DNA from: Hymenochaete sp. R1
Lineage: Eukaryota > Basidiomycota > Agaricomycetes > Hymenochaetales > Hymenochaetaceae
Length of the DNA: 64,000 bases
NCBI GenBank assembly: GCA_019400425.1
Contig: JAFREE010000057.1
Location: forward strand, 62,001 to 126,000
Reading direction: 5' to 3'
Part shown: in pieces, positions 10,839-22,228 of the stretch
How the letters are laid out: the number at the start of each line of letters is the position of its first letter
How positions within the stretch are numbered: position 1 is the stretch's first letter
Notes under the pieces: generated by a model
Told to the model about the DNA's origin: nothing
What the model saw: only the letters and a program-made list of their open reading frames with translations
Databases searched by the model: none
Program-made: the position numbers and the translations under genes

Positions 10839-13094
10839 TCATTCTTGAATCAGCGCAGCGCACTTTGCATTCCGAGGCTTGATAGAGCACTTGAACGGAT
10901 AAGGTTGCCTTAGAAAAATAATGAGACTCGAGTATCAGCAGAAAATGCGATTCTAAGTCAATAGTGGGCAGACCTGGATAAACCAGACATGTACTTGGGT
11001 TCTGGTATTTTTGGCTTGCCGTTAGAGCCTACGGCGGGGTCAATGTCGAAGACAGCCAGGACATTCGCCATCACAAGCCACAGATTAATGTCCGCGAAGA
11101 AGCGACCGGGACAAATTCTGCGAGTACGAGTCAGCGTCGTTTTCCATCATATCCATCTTTTGAAGCTTACCGCTTTCCGAAGCCAAAAACTATGGAAGTA
11201 GGGTCGTCCATGTCTAGACCGTTTAATGCCTTCGTAGGATCGGTGATGGATTCGACTTTTTCTCGGAAGCGCTCAGGATTGAAATCTTCAGGGTTCGAGA
11301 AGTGCTTCGGATCTAGCATCATCCTCCTGCGAAACGGAAAACTCTCAGAACATTTATGAAGAAATACCTGACACGAAAAACATACCATACGTTTGGAATG
11401 ACAATCGAACGCAGAGGAATCGTATAACCATTGTACGTGTCTTCTTCCCCGTTCGCATGTGGCACGCCTGTAATTCGTGAGCTCAAATCTAGTGGAATTC
11501 TCTCAAAGTGTCGTACTCAGGGGAACCGGGGAATTGATTCTAGAGACTATGAATGCTACGAAAATAAAGTAGATGATAATGCACGTACCGAAATACCTCC
11601 CTCATGATGCAATCCACAATCGGAATGCTCTGCCTGTCGTCCAGAGACGGAAGCTTTTCTTGAAACAATACGGTATCAATTTCTTCTTGCGCGCGTTTGA
11701 CGACTTGCGGATGACGAGCCATCATAAGGAAGAAGGTCGAGATTACAGTAACGGTCTGATAGATCAGTTAGTGTCATTGTGCTCGAGATACAATTCTGAG
11801 ATAGGTCACTCACAGTTTCAACGCCGGCTACATTAAGAAGCTGAACTCAGAAGAAAACCCGAGCACGAGAACTTGAAGAGACATACCACTGTACATGAAG
11901 CCGGTCGCAAGTTTCATTTCGTTTTCATAGTCCAAGTCGTTACCGCCCATCGAATTATACTCCTCCAAAAGGCGGCGCGCCATTGAGATAGGCGCAGTGC
12001 CCGCTTTCTAAATGACGCTCAGCCTTCTGCTTCACAATTTAAACCGTTGGTAAGGAACGCACCATCTCCTCCCGTACACGGTTGAAAGGCATTTCTTTCA
12101 CTTGGTACAGTATGCCCTTGAGAACCTTGCAGCGCTTCAGCACCGCTAATCCCGGAATCCACGACGGAAATAGGCACACTAATAGCAAATCATCGATGAG
12201 AACAGATTGCCATGGGGAATTTAAGAAATTGAATACGGACAAACAGGAAAGATGTCAACAAGAGCCAACCCTGGCGGTCCCTCTGCTACCAGTCGTGTGT
12301 TTGCTTCGGTAATAAGGGAGACATAGTTTTCAGCAGTATCTATGTCATGGCCGTATGTCATTTTCAAAACATTCGCAGAGGCGAACCTGATTATTGAAGA
12401 TCACACAGATACTTCAGCTATAACACTCGAGGGACGCTTACCGTTCGATTTGATATGCAAAATTTTCCGGATCTTTGAAAATGCCTCTGAGAAGGGACTG
12501 CAGCTGGTACGCTTGATATTCGAGGAAAGGGGCGATGGCTTGGAGGCTCAGGTTCTGTTGCAGCATTTTCCGGTGCTTACGGAACCTTTCACCCTGACTC
12601 GTAACTGCAAGATTGTTCCATCCAATCCTGTACAGAAGATCGGGAAGGGTTAGTGTTAGTATCCAACTTTAGATGCACATAAGTAGTACAACGTACAGTT
12701 CACCCCAAATGGTTGAATGAGGCCGGTCAGAGTAGATTGAGCTTCGCTTGTCAAGTAGATCCCGTGCCGCTTCAACAGAGTTCAAGACGATTATCGGCTT
12801 TCCGAGCACCGACGTGTACAAGACGGCCCCTTTGATAAAAAACATAAATTTGATTCATAGCTAGACCACAAACAAACGATATACGATTCTTTACTTACCC
12901 CATTCCTTTCCCCATGCCGCAAACGTCTCCCATTGGTGCTCTGTCGGAAGGGTTCGAAGTTGACCAATAAAAGGCTCAAGAGGCGGACCCGGTGGTAGGT
13001 GCTTCCGGGACCGCCTCGAGAATAAAACTAGTGTGCACGCTACAGCGGAAATAAGGGCGAGCTTGACGGGGGAGAGAGCGGTCAAAACATCCAT
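10839..13094 (-). CDS. Cytochrome P450 monooxygenase (P450-1)
   Basis: This is a membrane-anchored microsomal P450 with a hydrophobic N-terminal helix (LALISAVACTLVLF), then the proline hinge LPPGPPLEPFIGQ. The ATG at 13094 gives the normal short lumenal start; an in-frame ATG at 13166 is upstream. Helix I AGVETT is encoded by a 14-nt exon (11814-11827). A second tiny exon (11517-11539, 23 nt) encodes INSPVPL. The heme loop is FGFGKR joined across an intron to ICPGRFFAD. The last exon (10839-10908) encodes QPYPFKCSIKPRNAKC, matching the ends of P450-2 and P450-3; without that splice the frame would stop early at 10958. Substrate unknown. Exon structure places it in the same subfamily as the two P450s at 25-31 kb. 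Confidence 0.88.
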
Positions 13095-14158
13095 ATTGCG
13101 AAAGAGAGTGGGGGGAGGGGGGAGTGGTACTTTAGGAGTTTCCCATCGAACGTAATTCGAAGGCACTTTATAGAATAGGGAAAATGCGTTTTAGTCGATT
13201 GTATCCCCCTTTCCTCTTTGAAGTTGGGCAATCGTCATTATTTCCACTCTGTGTTCAATCGGCAGTCTTAGTACCTTGATGGAAGCGAAAAGAAAAGGAG
13301 AATGTGACTGTATGACGCTCCGCCAGTTTCAAATATTTGCTTCTACCGCTCGTAATTAAATTTGTAAAAGCGGATTTTTGAGTCATGGACAGCGTCATAT
13401 TTGTAAAGTGCTAACCTATAACATCTTTCGACTGATGTTCAGTTCGAGTTCAACGGGCTGATACTGAAAGGAGGAAACGGAAAGCATGATGCTGCGCTGA
13501 TTAAGTTTCCTCCTATCAGAAAGGTGTTGGTTTCAATGGCAGGAATCAAATAGGCCGCCGAAGTAAGAATGTTCGTACGGATTCATCGTACCATCACAGG
13601 ACGGGTAAGCGGAGCATTGAATACCATTGGGCGCCGTTTATGTTATGGTATAGAGCGTCATCATTGGGGATTCCCAAGCACTGGGGCCGAGAAGGAGGTT
13701 GGATAATTGACTCGAGTACGCGGTGCTTCGGGTATTGCACCCTCTGACCCTTCTGCTCCCTGGATAAAAGCTATTCGAAGGTACGCTCTAAGATGGCGCA
13801 TCAGGGATACTTATGAAGTAAGTGGAGATAGGACAACTGGAAGAGCACTAGTTGTGAGTTTGAAAATGAAATTTACGGCAAATCAAGACGTACTTTGATA
13901 TGCTGGGGCCGCGCGTTGCCGTCAGGAGATGCTGAGGTCTCTGCGAATAACTCCGCAAATAAATCATAGATACGGTACGAGATCTTGTTCCCTTCGGAGG
14001 GGTGATAGTAGCAGGAGGGACGTGTTGAGTCGCGCGGAAGGTAAGAAAGAGTGCGCTCAAATAAAAATGCAAGAAAAGCCACAAGATTATGGGTACACTT
14101 CGTGAGAAAAAGAAAAAGAAAGAGTGCCTTTGAATAAAAAAGAAAGAAAGTTCTGGGA
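13095..14158. other. Intergenic region with a possible small coding fragment
   Basis: Mostly promoter-like sequence for P450-1. On the minus strand, 13873-14082 has coding-like composition (GNKISYRIYDLFAELFAET) and ends at a GTACGT donor-like site, but I could not extend it into a gene or recognise it. A run of short A/G-rich repeats lies at 14105-14150. Confidence 0.35.
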
Positions 14159-15746
14159 TCATCGCAAGTATATACGCGAACGAGCCCTCGCTCTTGCTCT
14201 GATCATCGAAGCGAGAAAGATGGCAAAGAATACGTGAGTTGCAGCCTTACAAAAGATGGTTCGGCCAGATACAAGCCGATTCCATGTCCGGACCCAATCT
14301 CGTACCAACGATCGGAGATTCGTGAGTCTGCCAATACCATTGTCATTGGCAGAGCGCACGTTCGCTGCGGAAGGTTGAATGATAGGGTTCGGCGTCTTTT
14401 TGGAGAAGACCATGCGAACAGGAGACCTACAACCTGGGCATGGAGGCCAGGAAGACACAAGGTCCCCTAAGACGACGTCTCCTTCGTTTCTGATCTGCGA
14501 TCGAGTCTCGGCGTCGCCCTCAGTATGGTTCCTCAAGGTAAAAATCGAGCTGCTCATTGCCGTATCCTCGTTCCTGTTCGTCCTTGTCATGGAAGAAGAC
14601 TGTGCAGGTGAGGCCGGCATCGGTGTCGGCATGAACCAAGCCTCCCGAACGATGCTCCTTCCCAGCCCTTCTAACACAGCTTGGGCTCGCCGCCAGTGAT
14701 TGGTACCTGGAATGGGCAAAACTGAGTCGTCGCTTCTGAGACTTATCAACGGGCGATCCAATGACGATAGTGCTAGAGTTCCTCCGGGAACGGATAAGGT
14801 ATTGAAACTGGAGTGTGAGCGACGACCGTCCCAGTAAGCATCTTTCCATGCGATGAAGCATGCACGATGCATTGGATGTTTATTTGGAGCATGGGTACAG
14901 AAGGCCTCGAGAGGACCTGGACTCGGTGCGGAATGGCTTGACGCAAGACTCGATACTGAATCGGATAAAATATCATCACCACGTCCTGCCGAACAGATAA
15001 CGCAAGGGAAATCTTCGTCTTCTTCGCAGCCATCGTTCACTGCTTGGCATGATGCAGCTGGACGAGAAGGGAAGGTTATAGGATCACCTCGGAGTTCGAT
15101 GTCGCTAATGTCGTCAACACATTTGTCTGCTTTTGATCTCTTCTTGCGGAGGCGCGATAGCCCAGTAAGAATAGAAATGCGTTGAGATTCGTGTAAAATA
15201 GCGAGAAGTAGGCAGACGCAAACGACATGCGACCATCTGACTCGGTCTGCGGAGAGACTGCGAGGTAGAGGTAGGGAGAAGGTGATATTGAGAGGGTTGA
15301 ATACAAAGGGTAGCAGAGGTTCCGTGCCAAGTAATTTAAGCAGGAACAGTGAGGACTGTATAGTCAATGGAAGATGATAGATAATGATCAGTAACACCAT
15401 TAAGCTTTGATAAATATTAAAATGAATAAAAACGAACCGAGACATCCAACGCTCCCAGGATCATTCGCTCACTCTCCTTCAATTCTTGTGACGGCCTCAG
15501 CAACCATTGAATCAGGCGCTGTCCAGCGCTAGGCCTCTCTCGTTCATCTTCATCACTTGCATAATCGCGTTCGATTTCGTCACCATCTTGATCGTCGTCC
15601 AGTATATTCGAAGAAATCGGAACACCAGCGGGGTTGTTTATCGGGAGAAGGAAGAGCGACCTGCGGAGCTGCGCAGAGCCTTCGAGCCATGAGCTGAGAG
15701 CGAAGCTAAGTACCGACAGTCTTGCAGACGAGAGATAGTTCGTCAT
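14159..15746 (-). CDS. Membrane protein with split RING-like zinc motif
   Basis: Two exons (15438-15746 and 14159-15355) flank an 82-nt GT-AG intron and give 501 residues in one frame. The N-terminal half has an acidic stretch (DDDQDGDEIERDYASDEDE) and hydrophobic segments (SLFLLKLLG, HVVCVCLLLAIL). A cysteine/histidine cluster follows: CVIC, then CTH, HRAC, and about 130 residues later CPGC. The order fits a RING C3HC4 zinc finger, suggesting a membrane E3 ubiquitin ligase, but the gap before the last CxxC is far longer than in canonical RINGs. The C-terminus has another hydrophobic segment (THVFFAIFLASMI) and ends in an Arg-rich tail. The gene is divergent from NAA30. Confidence 0.65.
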
Positions 15747-16000
15747 CGTCGGATGCTACCAAATGCTGCCGCCGTCGCCGCGAAGAATGAAGTCGATATG
15801 GCAAGCGCCAATGATGGTTGTAAGCGAGTTGTTGAGTTGGGATCGACGACGCGTGCCGAACTCCTGGACGCTCGCGTGGACTGCCAGCTGCACGCCTCTG
15901 CCGTCCCTCTTTCCTCCTACCCAGCAGCTCTGCTGCTCACCCGAATACCCCTCAGCCCTGCTCCTGCTTTCCTTCTTGTCATCACCATCATCCGTGTACT
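15747..16000. promoter_or_regulatory. Shared bidirectional promoter
   Basis: This 254-base gap separates two divergent start codons, the RING-like membrane gene (minus) and NAA30 (plus). It probably carries both promoters. I see no TATA box or defined factor site; short frames running through it look like leader sequence. Confidence 0.5.
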
Positions 16001-17099
16001 ATGGCAGCAGCAATGGTTGCAGAAGGCCGTCCCGATAAGTTCGAGAGCCTGAGCTTGAACCAACAGTCTCAAAGCGCGATCGTCTACCGTCCGTATGCCG
16101 GCGAGTCCGATTTGCCTAGTATCATGGCCCTTGTACAGAGCGAGCTGAGCGAGCCCTATGTTATATACACCTATCGGTACTTCCTTCACCAGTGGTGCGT
16201 TTCTTTGTCGTTTACCGTATAATGTCTGAACTGAAGGTCGTGTGCCAACGTATCGACGATTAGGCCGCACCTCTCGTTCTTAGTGAGTGGCATAGTTCTA
16301 TTGGTTGTGTCTCTCCAAATCACTAGCAGCTCACGTCTTATCTTAGGCGTATGCGCCGACATCGCCCGATTCTGACCCCATAGGAGTCATTGTATGCAAA
16401 CAGAGCTTACATCGGGACACATCGAATAGAGGTTATATCGCAATGCTCAGCGTAAACAAGGGCTGGCGAAGAAGAGGCATCGGTAAGATAAATACACACC
16501 TATACAATTCGTTTGCATGTATTTACTTGATTAAGCTTGTGCGCTTGTCCAGCAGTCTCTAGAAGCCATGAAAGAACACGGCGTGGAACAGGTGAGTTCA
16601 ACATTCGCTTATCGTCCCGTCCCCCATACCATGTTTGCAATCTACGAGTATATTTATTTATTACTTCTATTACCTTCAGATCGTCCTCGAGACAGAGTTC
16701 GACAACGCGGCCGCCCTCTCGCTATACGAATCCCTCGGCTTCATTCGCGAGAAACGGCTCTACCGCTTCTACATGAACGGCAAGGACGCTTTTCGCCTCA
16801 TCCTTGCCTTACCCCCACCTCCCTTCCATACTCGCCACACACATCAACGCGCATACTCCAGTTCACACCCGTCATTCACCACCAATCCAGACGCAGCAAT
16901 ATCAGGATCGGGATCGGACTCTCCCGCAAGCTCGTACTCAGATCGTGAGTGTGACCCCAGTTCGGGAGTACTGACGCAGGATGCGAAGGTACTGAAGACG
17001 GAGGGAAATCTTTGGTCTTTATATGACTCGACGGTGGTGCCTGAGTATATTGCTGGATTTGACGATTCGGACTCGGAGGATGAGGTGTCGATGAGATGA
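16001..17099 (+). CDS. NAA30: NatC catalytic N-alpha-acetyltransferase NAA30 (Mak3)
   Basis: NAA30 is the GNAT-fold catalytic subunit of NatC, which acetylates nascent proteins starting with Met-Leu, Met-Ile, Met-Phe or Met-Trp on the ribosome. Five exons (16001-16194, 16264-16282, 16347-16482, 16536-16591, 16680-17099) sum to 274 codons plus stop. Diagnostic motifs are [54 protein letters not shown] (acetyl-CoA binding), [20 protein letters not shown] and [16 protein letters not shown]. Exon 2 is only 19 nt and encodes the PHLSFL part. A tail of about 100 residues, Ser/Asp-rich and probably disordered, extends beyond the GNAT fold. The auxiliary NatC subunits are not in this window. Confidence 0.93.
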
Positions 17100-18011
17100 T
17101 GGCCCTTTTCTTTCCCGAACTAATTAGGACCTGCTGTGAATTCTCTCTCACTCCGTATTCTTCGAGCGGCGTGCTCTTTTTCTCCTCTTTCTCTCTTTCT
17201 TGGAACTCTCTCCGGTGTCCTATTCATTTCAGACCCCAGTTTTCATCTTGCCTGTTTTCCCCATTTCCTCCTTTCTATCTTTTCTTGTGCCTGCCTTTCC
17301 CGTTCTTGCAACTGTACAACACCGCATTGTATTAACATCTTAATCTCCACTTCCTCTATTTTTATCGCTGCTAACCTGGTTGCCGGGTGAGACGGATGCA
17401 TTAATTGATGCTGCTTTTCGAGTCGCATTAACAGACAAGCGGTTTGGATAAGGTAAAGTTTGAAGGGGCCTGGTTAGAGATGTTCGCAGCCTTCAAGCTG
17501 TCCGGCTGTGAGGTCGGAGGACTACGTATAGAGCTAAAGTCTTTTCATCGAACGTGATTTACACTAAGTTGGGTACTACGATATAGAGAAAGTGACAAAC
17601 ATCTAAAGAGAGTACAAGTACAACATCGAGGTATCCGATCCATCTATTTCAGAATTAAAGGGGGTATGAGGTATCTGCGTTTGTTCGATCAAGGTCTAAA
17701 ACTACTCTCGAGGTATCAACGAACGAAAATCCGAATTCTCCCCGCGTAGAGATGGGATATCAGAAGTTGTATCAGACTAAAAGAGCAGAAAAAACACAAT
17801 CAACGAACAACGGAAACAGAAAGAAGAACTATGTGCTGGAAGAGAAAAAAAATAGCGTTTGGCAAAAGTATTTTTTCATTTATTACCTCCCCTAACAAAG
17901 AATGGCAAGGCAACCTGGGTCGAGTAAAGTCAAGTTAGCGCAAACGAAGTGCAAATTCATAATTAAAGAATACTTGCTGCCTGAACAATATCTCTTAAAC
18001 GCCAATCACTC
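17100..18011. other. Convergent 3' region
   Basis: This lies between the 3' ends of NAA30 (plus) and the H2C2 gene (minus). The first 250 bases are CT-rich, the rest AT-rich, consistent with two untranslated tails. No coding frame is supported. Confidence 0.5.
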
Positions 18012-19916
18012 CTAATCATATGCGCGCTTGTCTCCCTCTTCAATCGCCTGCATGAGTGCATCGACATGATATCCAGCTTTGAGTGGTCTGGGCGTGTAGA
18101 GCTGGGCATACATCGGACCGTCGATATGCTCCTGCGCCTCGACATAGCGTCCATGTTGCGAAACGATACTACCAGACTCGTCAAATGCAGGATGATGCTG
18201 ATTCTGGAACGTGTTTTGATTGGAGAAGTATGGATCGTAAGCTAGATTGTCTTGAGTAGTGTTCGAGTCGTAGCGAGGTTGACACGCGATCAGAGGAGCG
18301 AAGGATTGGATGCTTGAAGAGGGCGTTGGGAGCTCAGGAACAGTTGTAACAGTTGAAGCAGAGAGCAGAGAATCATCAGCGAGTGGTTCTGTCTTAACGG
18401 AGGCACCCATCCCAGTATCACAGATATGAGACATGTTCGATTGAGTACTAAAACTTGTCTGTAAATGATTCGGGCCCTGAGTTGAAGAGGTAGCTGATGG
18501 CTGTAACTCTAGCCGAAGCGCATTTTGCCACCTTGGAGCATATTCGTTGTAGCTATACGGCCGGTCTGTTTCTATACGCGAAGACACTGGTGGGTAGTAC
18601 TCAGAGCCTTGACTCGACCCTTCGCCGTAGATAGGATTGGGTCGTCGGTCCGAGCTGGGATTGAGAAGGGTTGGATCTATCTGCATTGCAGGATGCGCAG
18701 AACTACGCAAGGCAGAACTATTGTATTCGATGCGCTGATGAGTTCCATTAGTAAACGCGCTCGTTTCCTCTGCAAGGTAAGAAGATAAAGGTGGGAGGGG
18801 AACATTTTGTTGCCTGAGGAGAGATAGCGCCGGAAGATGAGGACTTGGAGACTTGGAGATGCCTTGCGGGTGGGACGCTCCTTTGGCCGTGCATTTGACA
18901 GAGTAAGGTGTCAAGGGTGCCGCGCATTCTACTTGGGAGACCTGAAATTTGCCCTGAAAAGCAGGATTGATGGATTGCGGATGAGAAATCACTTCATCTG
19001 GAAGTTGCAGAGGTTGGTGAGAATGTTCCGGGGCTGAAGGTACACTACCGAAATCTTCACAACTCTGAACAGTATAGCGTAATTGCAGATCTTCCGCATT
19101 TGCTTCGTCAGCTGCAGCAAGGCACGGTCCCTTTCGTTTTTTACAGGTCGGACACACTTTGACGAAGTTTGCGATGAGATCCTTCGGAATCCACGTGTAG
19201 TGCTCCCTGACGATCTTCGCGGTTTTGTCACGTCCGCCGTGCCCACTGATGGTATGACTTATACAGAGTATGTCATACACGTGCTCCTTTATAGCAACAG
19301 GCCTCCCACCATGCGTGACCACCAGTTTGTCTTCCTCTTCTACGACTTTGAACATTTTGCGGACCCAGAAACGGAACTGAGGTGTGCCAATGGCAGTGGA
19401 TTGAGGTTCTAGAAGGACCCTAAAGACGTTGCAGTAGGTTTCATAGTCAATAAGTGCCTTGACGCGCTTTGTTGGGTGGAGAGCCTCGAGATATCTGAAA
19501 ACAACTTCCATCCAATCGTCGCGCGTCGGCATACCTTCTCGGTCCTCCAGATGTTCTTCATTGATAGGATCGATTGCATATTGCTTCACAAGCAGTTCTT
19601 CCGATGACCCCGTCGACTGAGATGTCTGGGTTTCATCAGCACCTGCGGTAGGAACGCTGACCTTTGACAGTGGGTTCGGGTCCAGACCTAGATCCAAGAT
19701 GCTTTCCTCACAAGGCTCATGGGTGGCATCGTCCTCAGTATATCTAAATTCGAGTGTATCATTGACAAGAAACATAGGAGGAGCTGGAGGCAACGAGAGA
19801 GCATCTTCAGGTTCATTTTTGATATATGCGTTGGAATTTGGCCGAGAGTAAGGGCTGTAGTGAGCTGCTCGCTGTGAAGGCGAGTGTTGAGAGACGCGGT
19901 CGGGGCCTGGTGACAT
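18012..19916 (-). CDS. Integrase-type H2C2 zinc-motif protein, possibly domesticated
   Basis: This single-exon protein of 634 residues starts MSPGPDRVSQHSPSQRAAHY. The N-terminal 100 residues are Ser/Pro-rich and acidic. The centre (about residues 130-270) holds a folded region with WMEVVFRYLEALHPTKR, FRFWVRKMF and then SHTISGHGG...VCPTC, which has the spacing H-x4-H-x28-C-x2-C of the H2C2 zinc-binding domain found at the N-terminus of retroelement integrases. No integrase catalytic DDE core, reverse transcriptase or flanking repeats are visible, and the C-terminal 350 residues are low-complexity Ser/Pro/Gln. I infer a host gene derived from, or sharing a domain with, an integrase, perhaps a DNA-binding regulator; this is not shown. 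Confidence 0.7.
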   Translation of the reverse strand: MSPGPDRVSQHSPSQRAAHYSPYSRPNSNAYIKNEPEDALSLPPAPPMFLVNDTLEFRYTEDDATHEPCEESILDLGLDPNPLSKVSVPTAGADETQTSQSTGSSEELLVKQYAIDPINEEHLEDREGMPTRDDWMEVVFRYLEALHPTKRVKALIDYETYCNVFRVLLEPQSTAIGTPQFRFWVRKMFKVVEEEDKLVVTHGGRPVAIKEHVYDILCISHTISGHGGRDKTAKIVREHYTWIPKDLIANFVKVCPTCKKRKGPCLAAADEANAEDLQLRYTVQSCEDFGSVPSAPEHSHQPLQLPDEVISHPQSINPAFQGKFQVSQVECAAPLTPYSVKCTAKGASHPQGISKSPSPHLPALSLLRQQNVPLPPLSSYLAEETSAFTNGTHQRIEYNSSALRSSAHPAMQIDPTLLNPSSDRRPNPIYGEGSSQGSEYYPPVSSRIETDRPYSYNEYAPRWQNALRLELQPSATSSTQGPNHLQTSFSTQSNMSHICDTGMGASVKTEPLADDSLLSASTVTTVPELPTPSSSIQSFAPLIACQPRYDSNTTQDNLAYDPYFSNQNTFQNQHHPAFDESGSIVSQHGRYVEAQEHIDGPMYAQLYTPRPLKAGYHVDALMQAIEEGDKRAYD

Positions 19917-20918
19917 CTTTCGTCCTCTTTGCTCGATAGAACGTCCAATACAGAGGTTTCTCGAGAGAAGTAGAAGTGAGATCGGTTATGTTTGAAAGAA
20001 AGCTGAACGACAGAGAGTCGTCGTCGTCGTTGCTGGTCAAGACCGCGATGCCACCGCCGTCGTTGAATAGAAAGCAAGAGTTGAGGTTGGGAGGTAGAGC
20101 GGAAAGAAAGTAGCACCTGAACGCGTCGATCGTTTATGAACGACAAACATGTACAAATAATAAAGAAGCGGCAGCGAGAGAGCCCGACCGACTCAAAGTC
20201 CTCCTCTCTGAAGCTCTCACCACAACTACCTACCTGTTCTGTATAAACTGCTGCACAGTCTGTGCAGGGCGCGTCTCAAGGCATACAAGTCGCGAGTACC
20301 TCGCCAGACAGCCATGTGTCCAACAAATTTCGATTCTCTTTGGATGTTTTCGGTGATATCGGTGAAGGAAGCGCAAAATACCTGGGGAAACCATCGACAG
20401 GAGTCGCTTCAATATATCAGGTGAGCTCTCTAAGTAAAACCGCAATTGGCTTGATGAGGGCATGTAAGCTGCCTATGTGGCACAGGATAATGCGCTGGTC
20501 AGAACGCTGTATTCAAACTGTGAGGTACTCATATGGTACGGCGGTAGATCATCGCTGTCTCCTGTCCGGAGCTCGCATGGCTCTGAACATGCTCATTCCA
20601 ATTTGCGCCCATTCTCGGTTCGAGGCCCCAAGTCAAGACTCGCCCCATGGACATTTCGGGCTCACTTTCTCTTTGCTTAATGTGCCACATCTGCCAACGA
20701 GAACATCTTCTACTGACTCGGACTTTGCTCCCCATGGGGACACGGACACCTTGCTCTGTGAAAGTGGGTTGTCATGATACAAGAAATAATGTGGGTGCCT
20801 CGGGAACGCATCTCTGTCGTTGTGTGGCAAGCTCAGCAAGAAACCTTCATGGAGTGTACATAAAGCGACATCTTGAATTCTAAGTCTTATTATTATTGAG
20901 GATCGCCCTGCTCCCACT
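19917..20918. other. Intergenic region, possible short coding fragment
   Basis: The first 250 bases are the promoter of the H2C2 gene. On the plus strand 20262-20419 reads as protein-like sequence (SNKFRFSLDVFGDIGEG) ending at a GTGAGC donor, and a following acceptor near 20485 continues in DNALVRTLYSNCE. I could not assemble a complete gene or name a family. Confidence 0.35.
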
Positions 20919-22228
20919 ATGGATCACCTTGACGTCTTCCTCGCCTTTTTCCTTGCCAGCATATTATTCCTTCCGGTTGTCGCAGCAGAATCCCGTATGG
21001 ACAAAATTACGAGCATGTATGCTTTCGAAGGATTCGTGTACGCTCTCGATGTATGTCCAATGAAGCCATAGATATTTCATTCTTGCCGAAACTGGTACTG
21101 ATTTTTTTTTATCAGCATTGCCCATCCAAAACGGATCTCATAAACGAATTCACTAAAATGCGTGCCAAGGGTGCAAGGAACGTGATCACATTCGACTATT
21201 GTGGCGACGGAACAGATGCATCTTACTATGGAGGTTAGACCCAATTACTGCATTGTGGACCGTACTTTACAGACTTGCTTCCTCTGCAGAGGTAATTCAA
21301 GCTGCTGGGTTAGCGGGAATTGATATCATTCCTCTTGTATGGACCTTACTTGTTGATGATCAAACGCTGGAAGGCACCGCTGTCCCCAAGATTGATGCCG
21401 TTACGAAAGTGAGTAAGATCAGCCCTCAATTTCTATCGGTGACCAAAGAACTGTCTTACAGGCTGTTATTGATAACCCTGATCCCGTCCTTGCTGTGGCT
21501 CTCGGTAAGTTCGATCATTCATAAGCTCATCCCAATATCTTACGATGGACTTTCCTTATGCATAGGTGACGAGGTATTTCTATACTCATCTCTCGTCTTG
21601 TGATGATTAGCGTTTCTGATAATATCTGAAGCCCCTCTACGACAACGACTTCGGCTCCGCCAACAACCTGGCCAAGTATATCCGAAGAATGAAATCCGCC
21701 TTCTCCGACGCTGGACTCTCCGACATACCCGTGTCGACGTCAGAGCTCGCATACGGCTGGCAAATCTCCGGAGATATCTCTGAGATGGTCGATGCTGTCG
21801 ACTTCTTTATGATCAATAACTTCCCATACTTCGCATTTGATGCGCAGACTGGCGGCAGCAAGACTTCCTGGACAGATTTTTTAAGCGACATGAACTATTA
21901 TGCGAACATCTCGCAAGGAAAGCCCTTGCTTGTCACTCAGGTACAAAGATCACATTATGTCTTTGTTAACTAGGTTGATATTTTTTTGCTCTAGACCGGC
22001 TGGCCGAGCAATGAGAACGAATTCTCTCCCAATAGTCCAAACGTAGTCGCTTCTGTGTCTTCAGAAAAGACATACTGGAATCTTTTGGACTCACATTGCA
22101 AAGACTTTTTCAAAGCGAAGAACATTGGATGGATGTGGCGTGGCTGGGATGACACTATTGACGGGTGGGGCGTGGTATATAATAACGGCACGGAGAAATG
22201 GAATTGGTCTGCAAAAACAGTTTGCTGA
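20919..22228 (+). CDS. Secreted GH17-like protein with Gln at the nucleophile position
   Basis: The fold family is glycoside hydrolase 17 (beta-1,3-glucanases and cell-wall glucantransferases). Seven exons (20919-21050, 21116-21233, 21290-21408, 21462-21504, 21566-21573, 21632-21940, 21995-22228) give 320 residues. A signal peptide is visible (LDVFLAFFLASILFLPVVAA). The barrel motifs are NVITFDYCGDG, GIDIIPLVWTLL, VALGDEPLYDND (presumed acid/base Glu), AVDFFMINNFPYF, LLVTQTGWPSNE and WMWRGWDD. In active GH17 enzymes the nucleophile is the Glu of ETGWP; here that residue is Gln, encoded by the last codon of exon 6. The acid/base Glu lies in an 8-nt exon. The protein is probably secreted to the wall. 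It may be inactive as a hydrolase, or act as a glucan-binding protein. Confidence 0.85.

Noticed and set aside
18012..19916. Active LTR retrotransposon around the H2C2 gene
   Set aside because: No reverse transcriptase, RNase H, DDE core or long repeats flank it.
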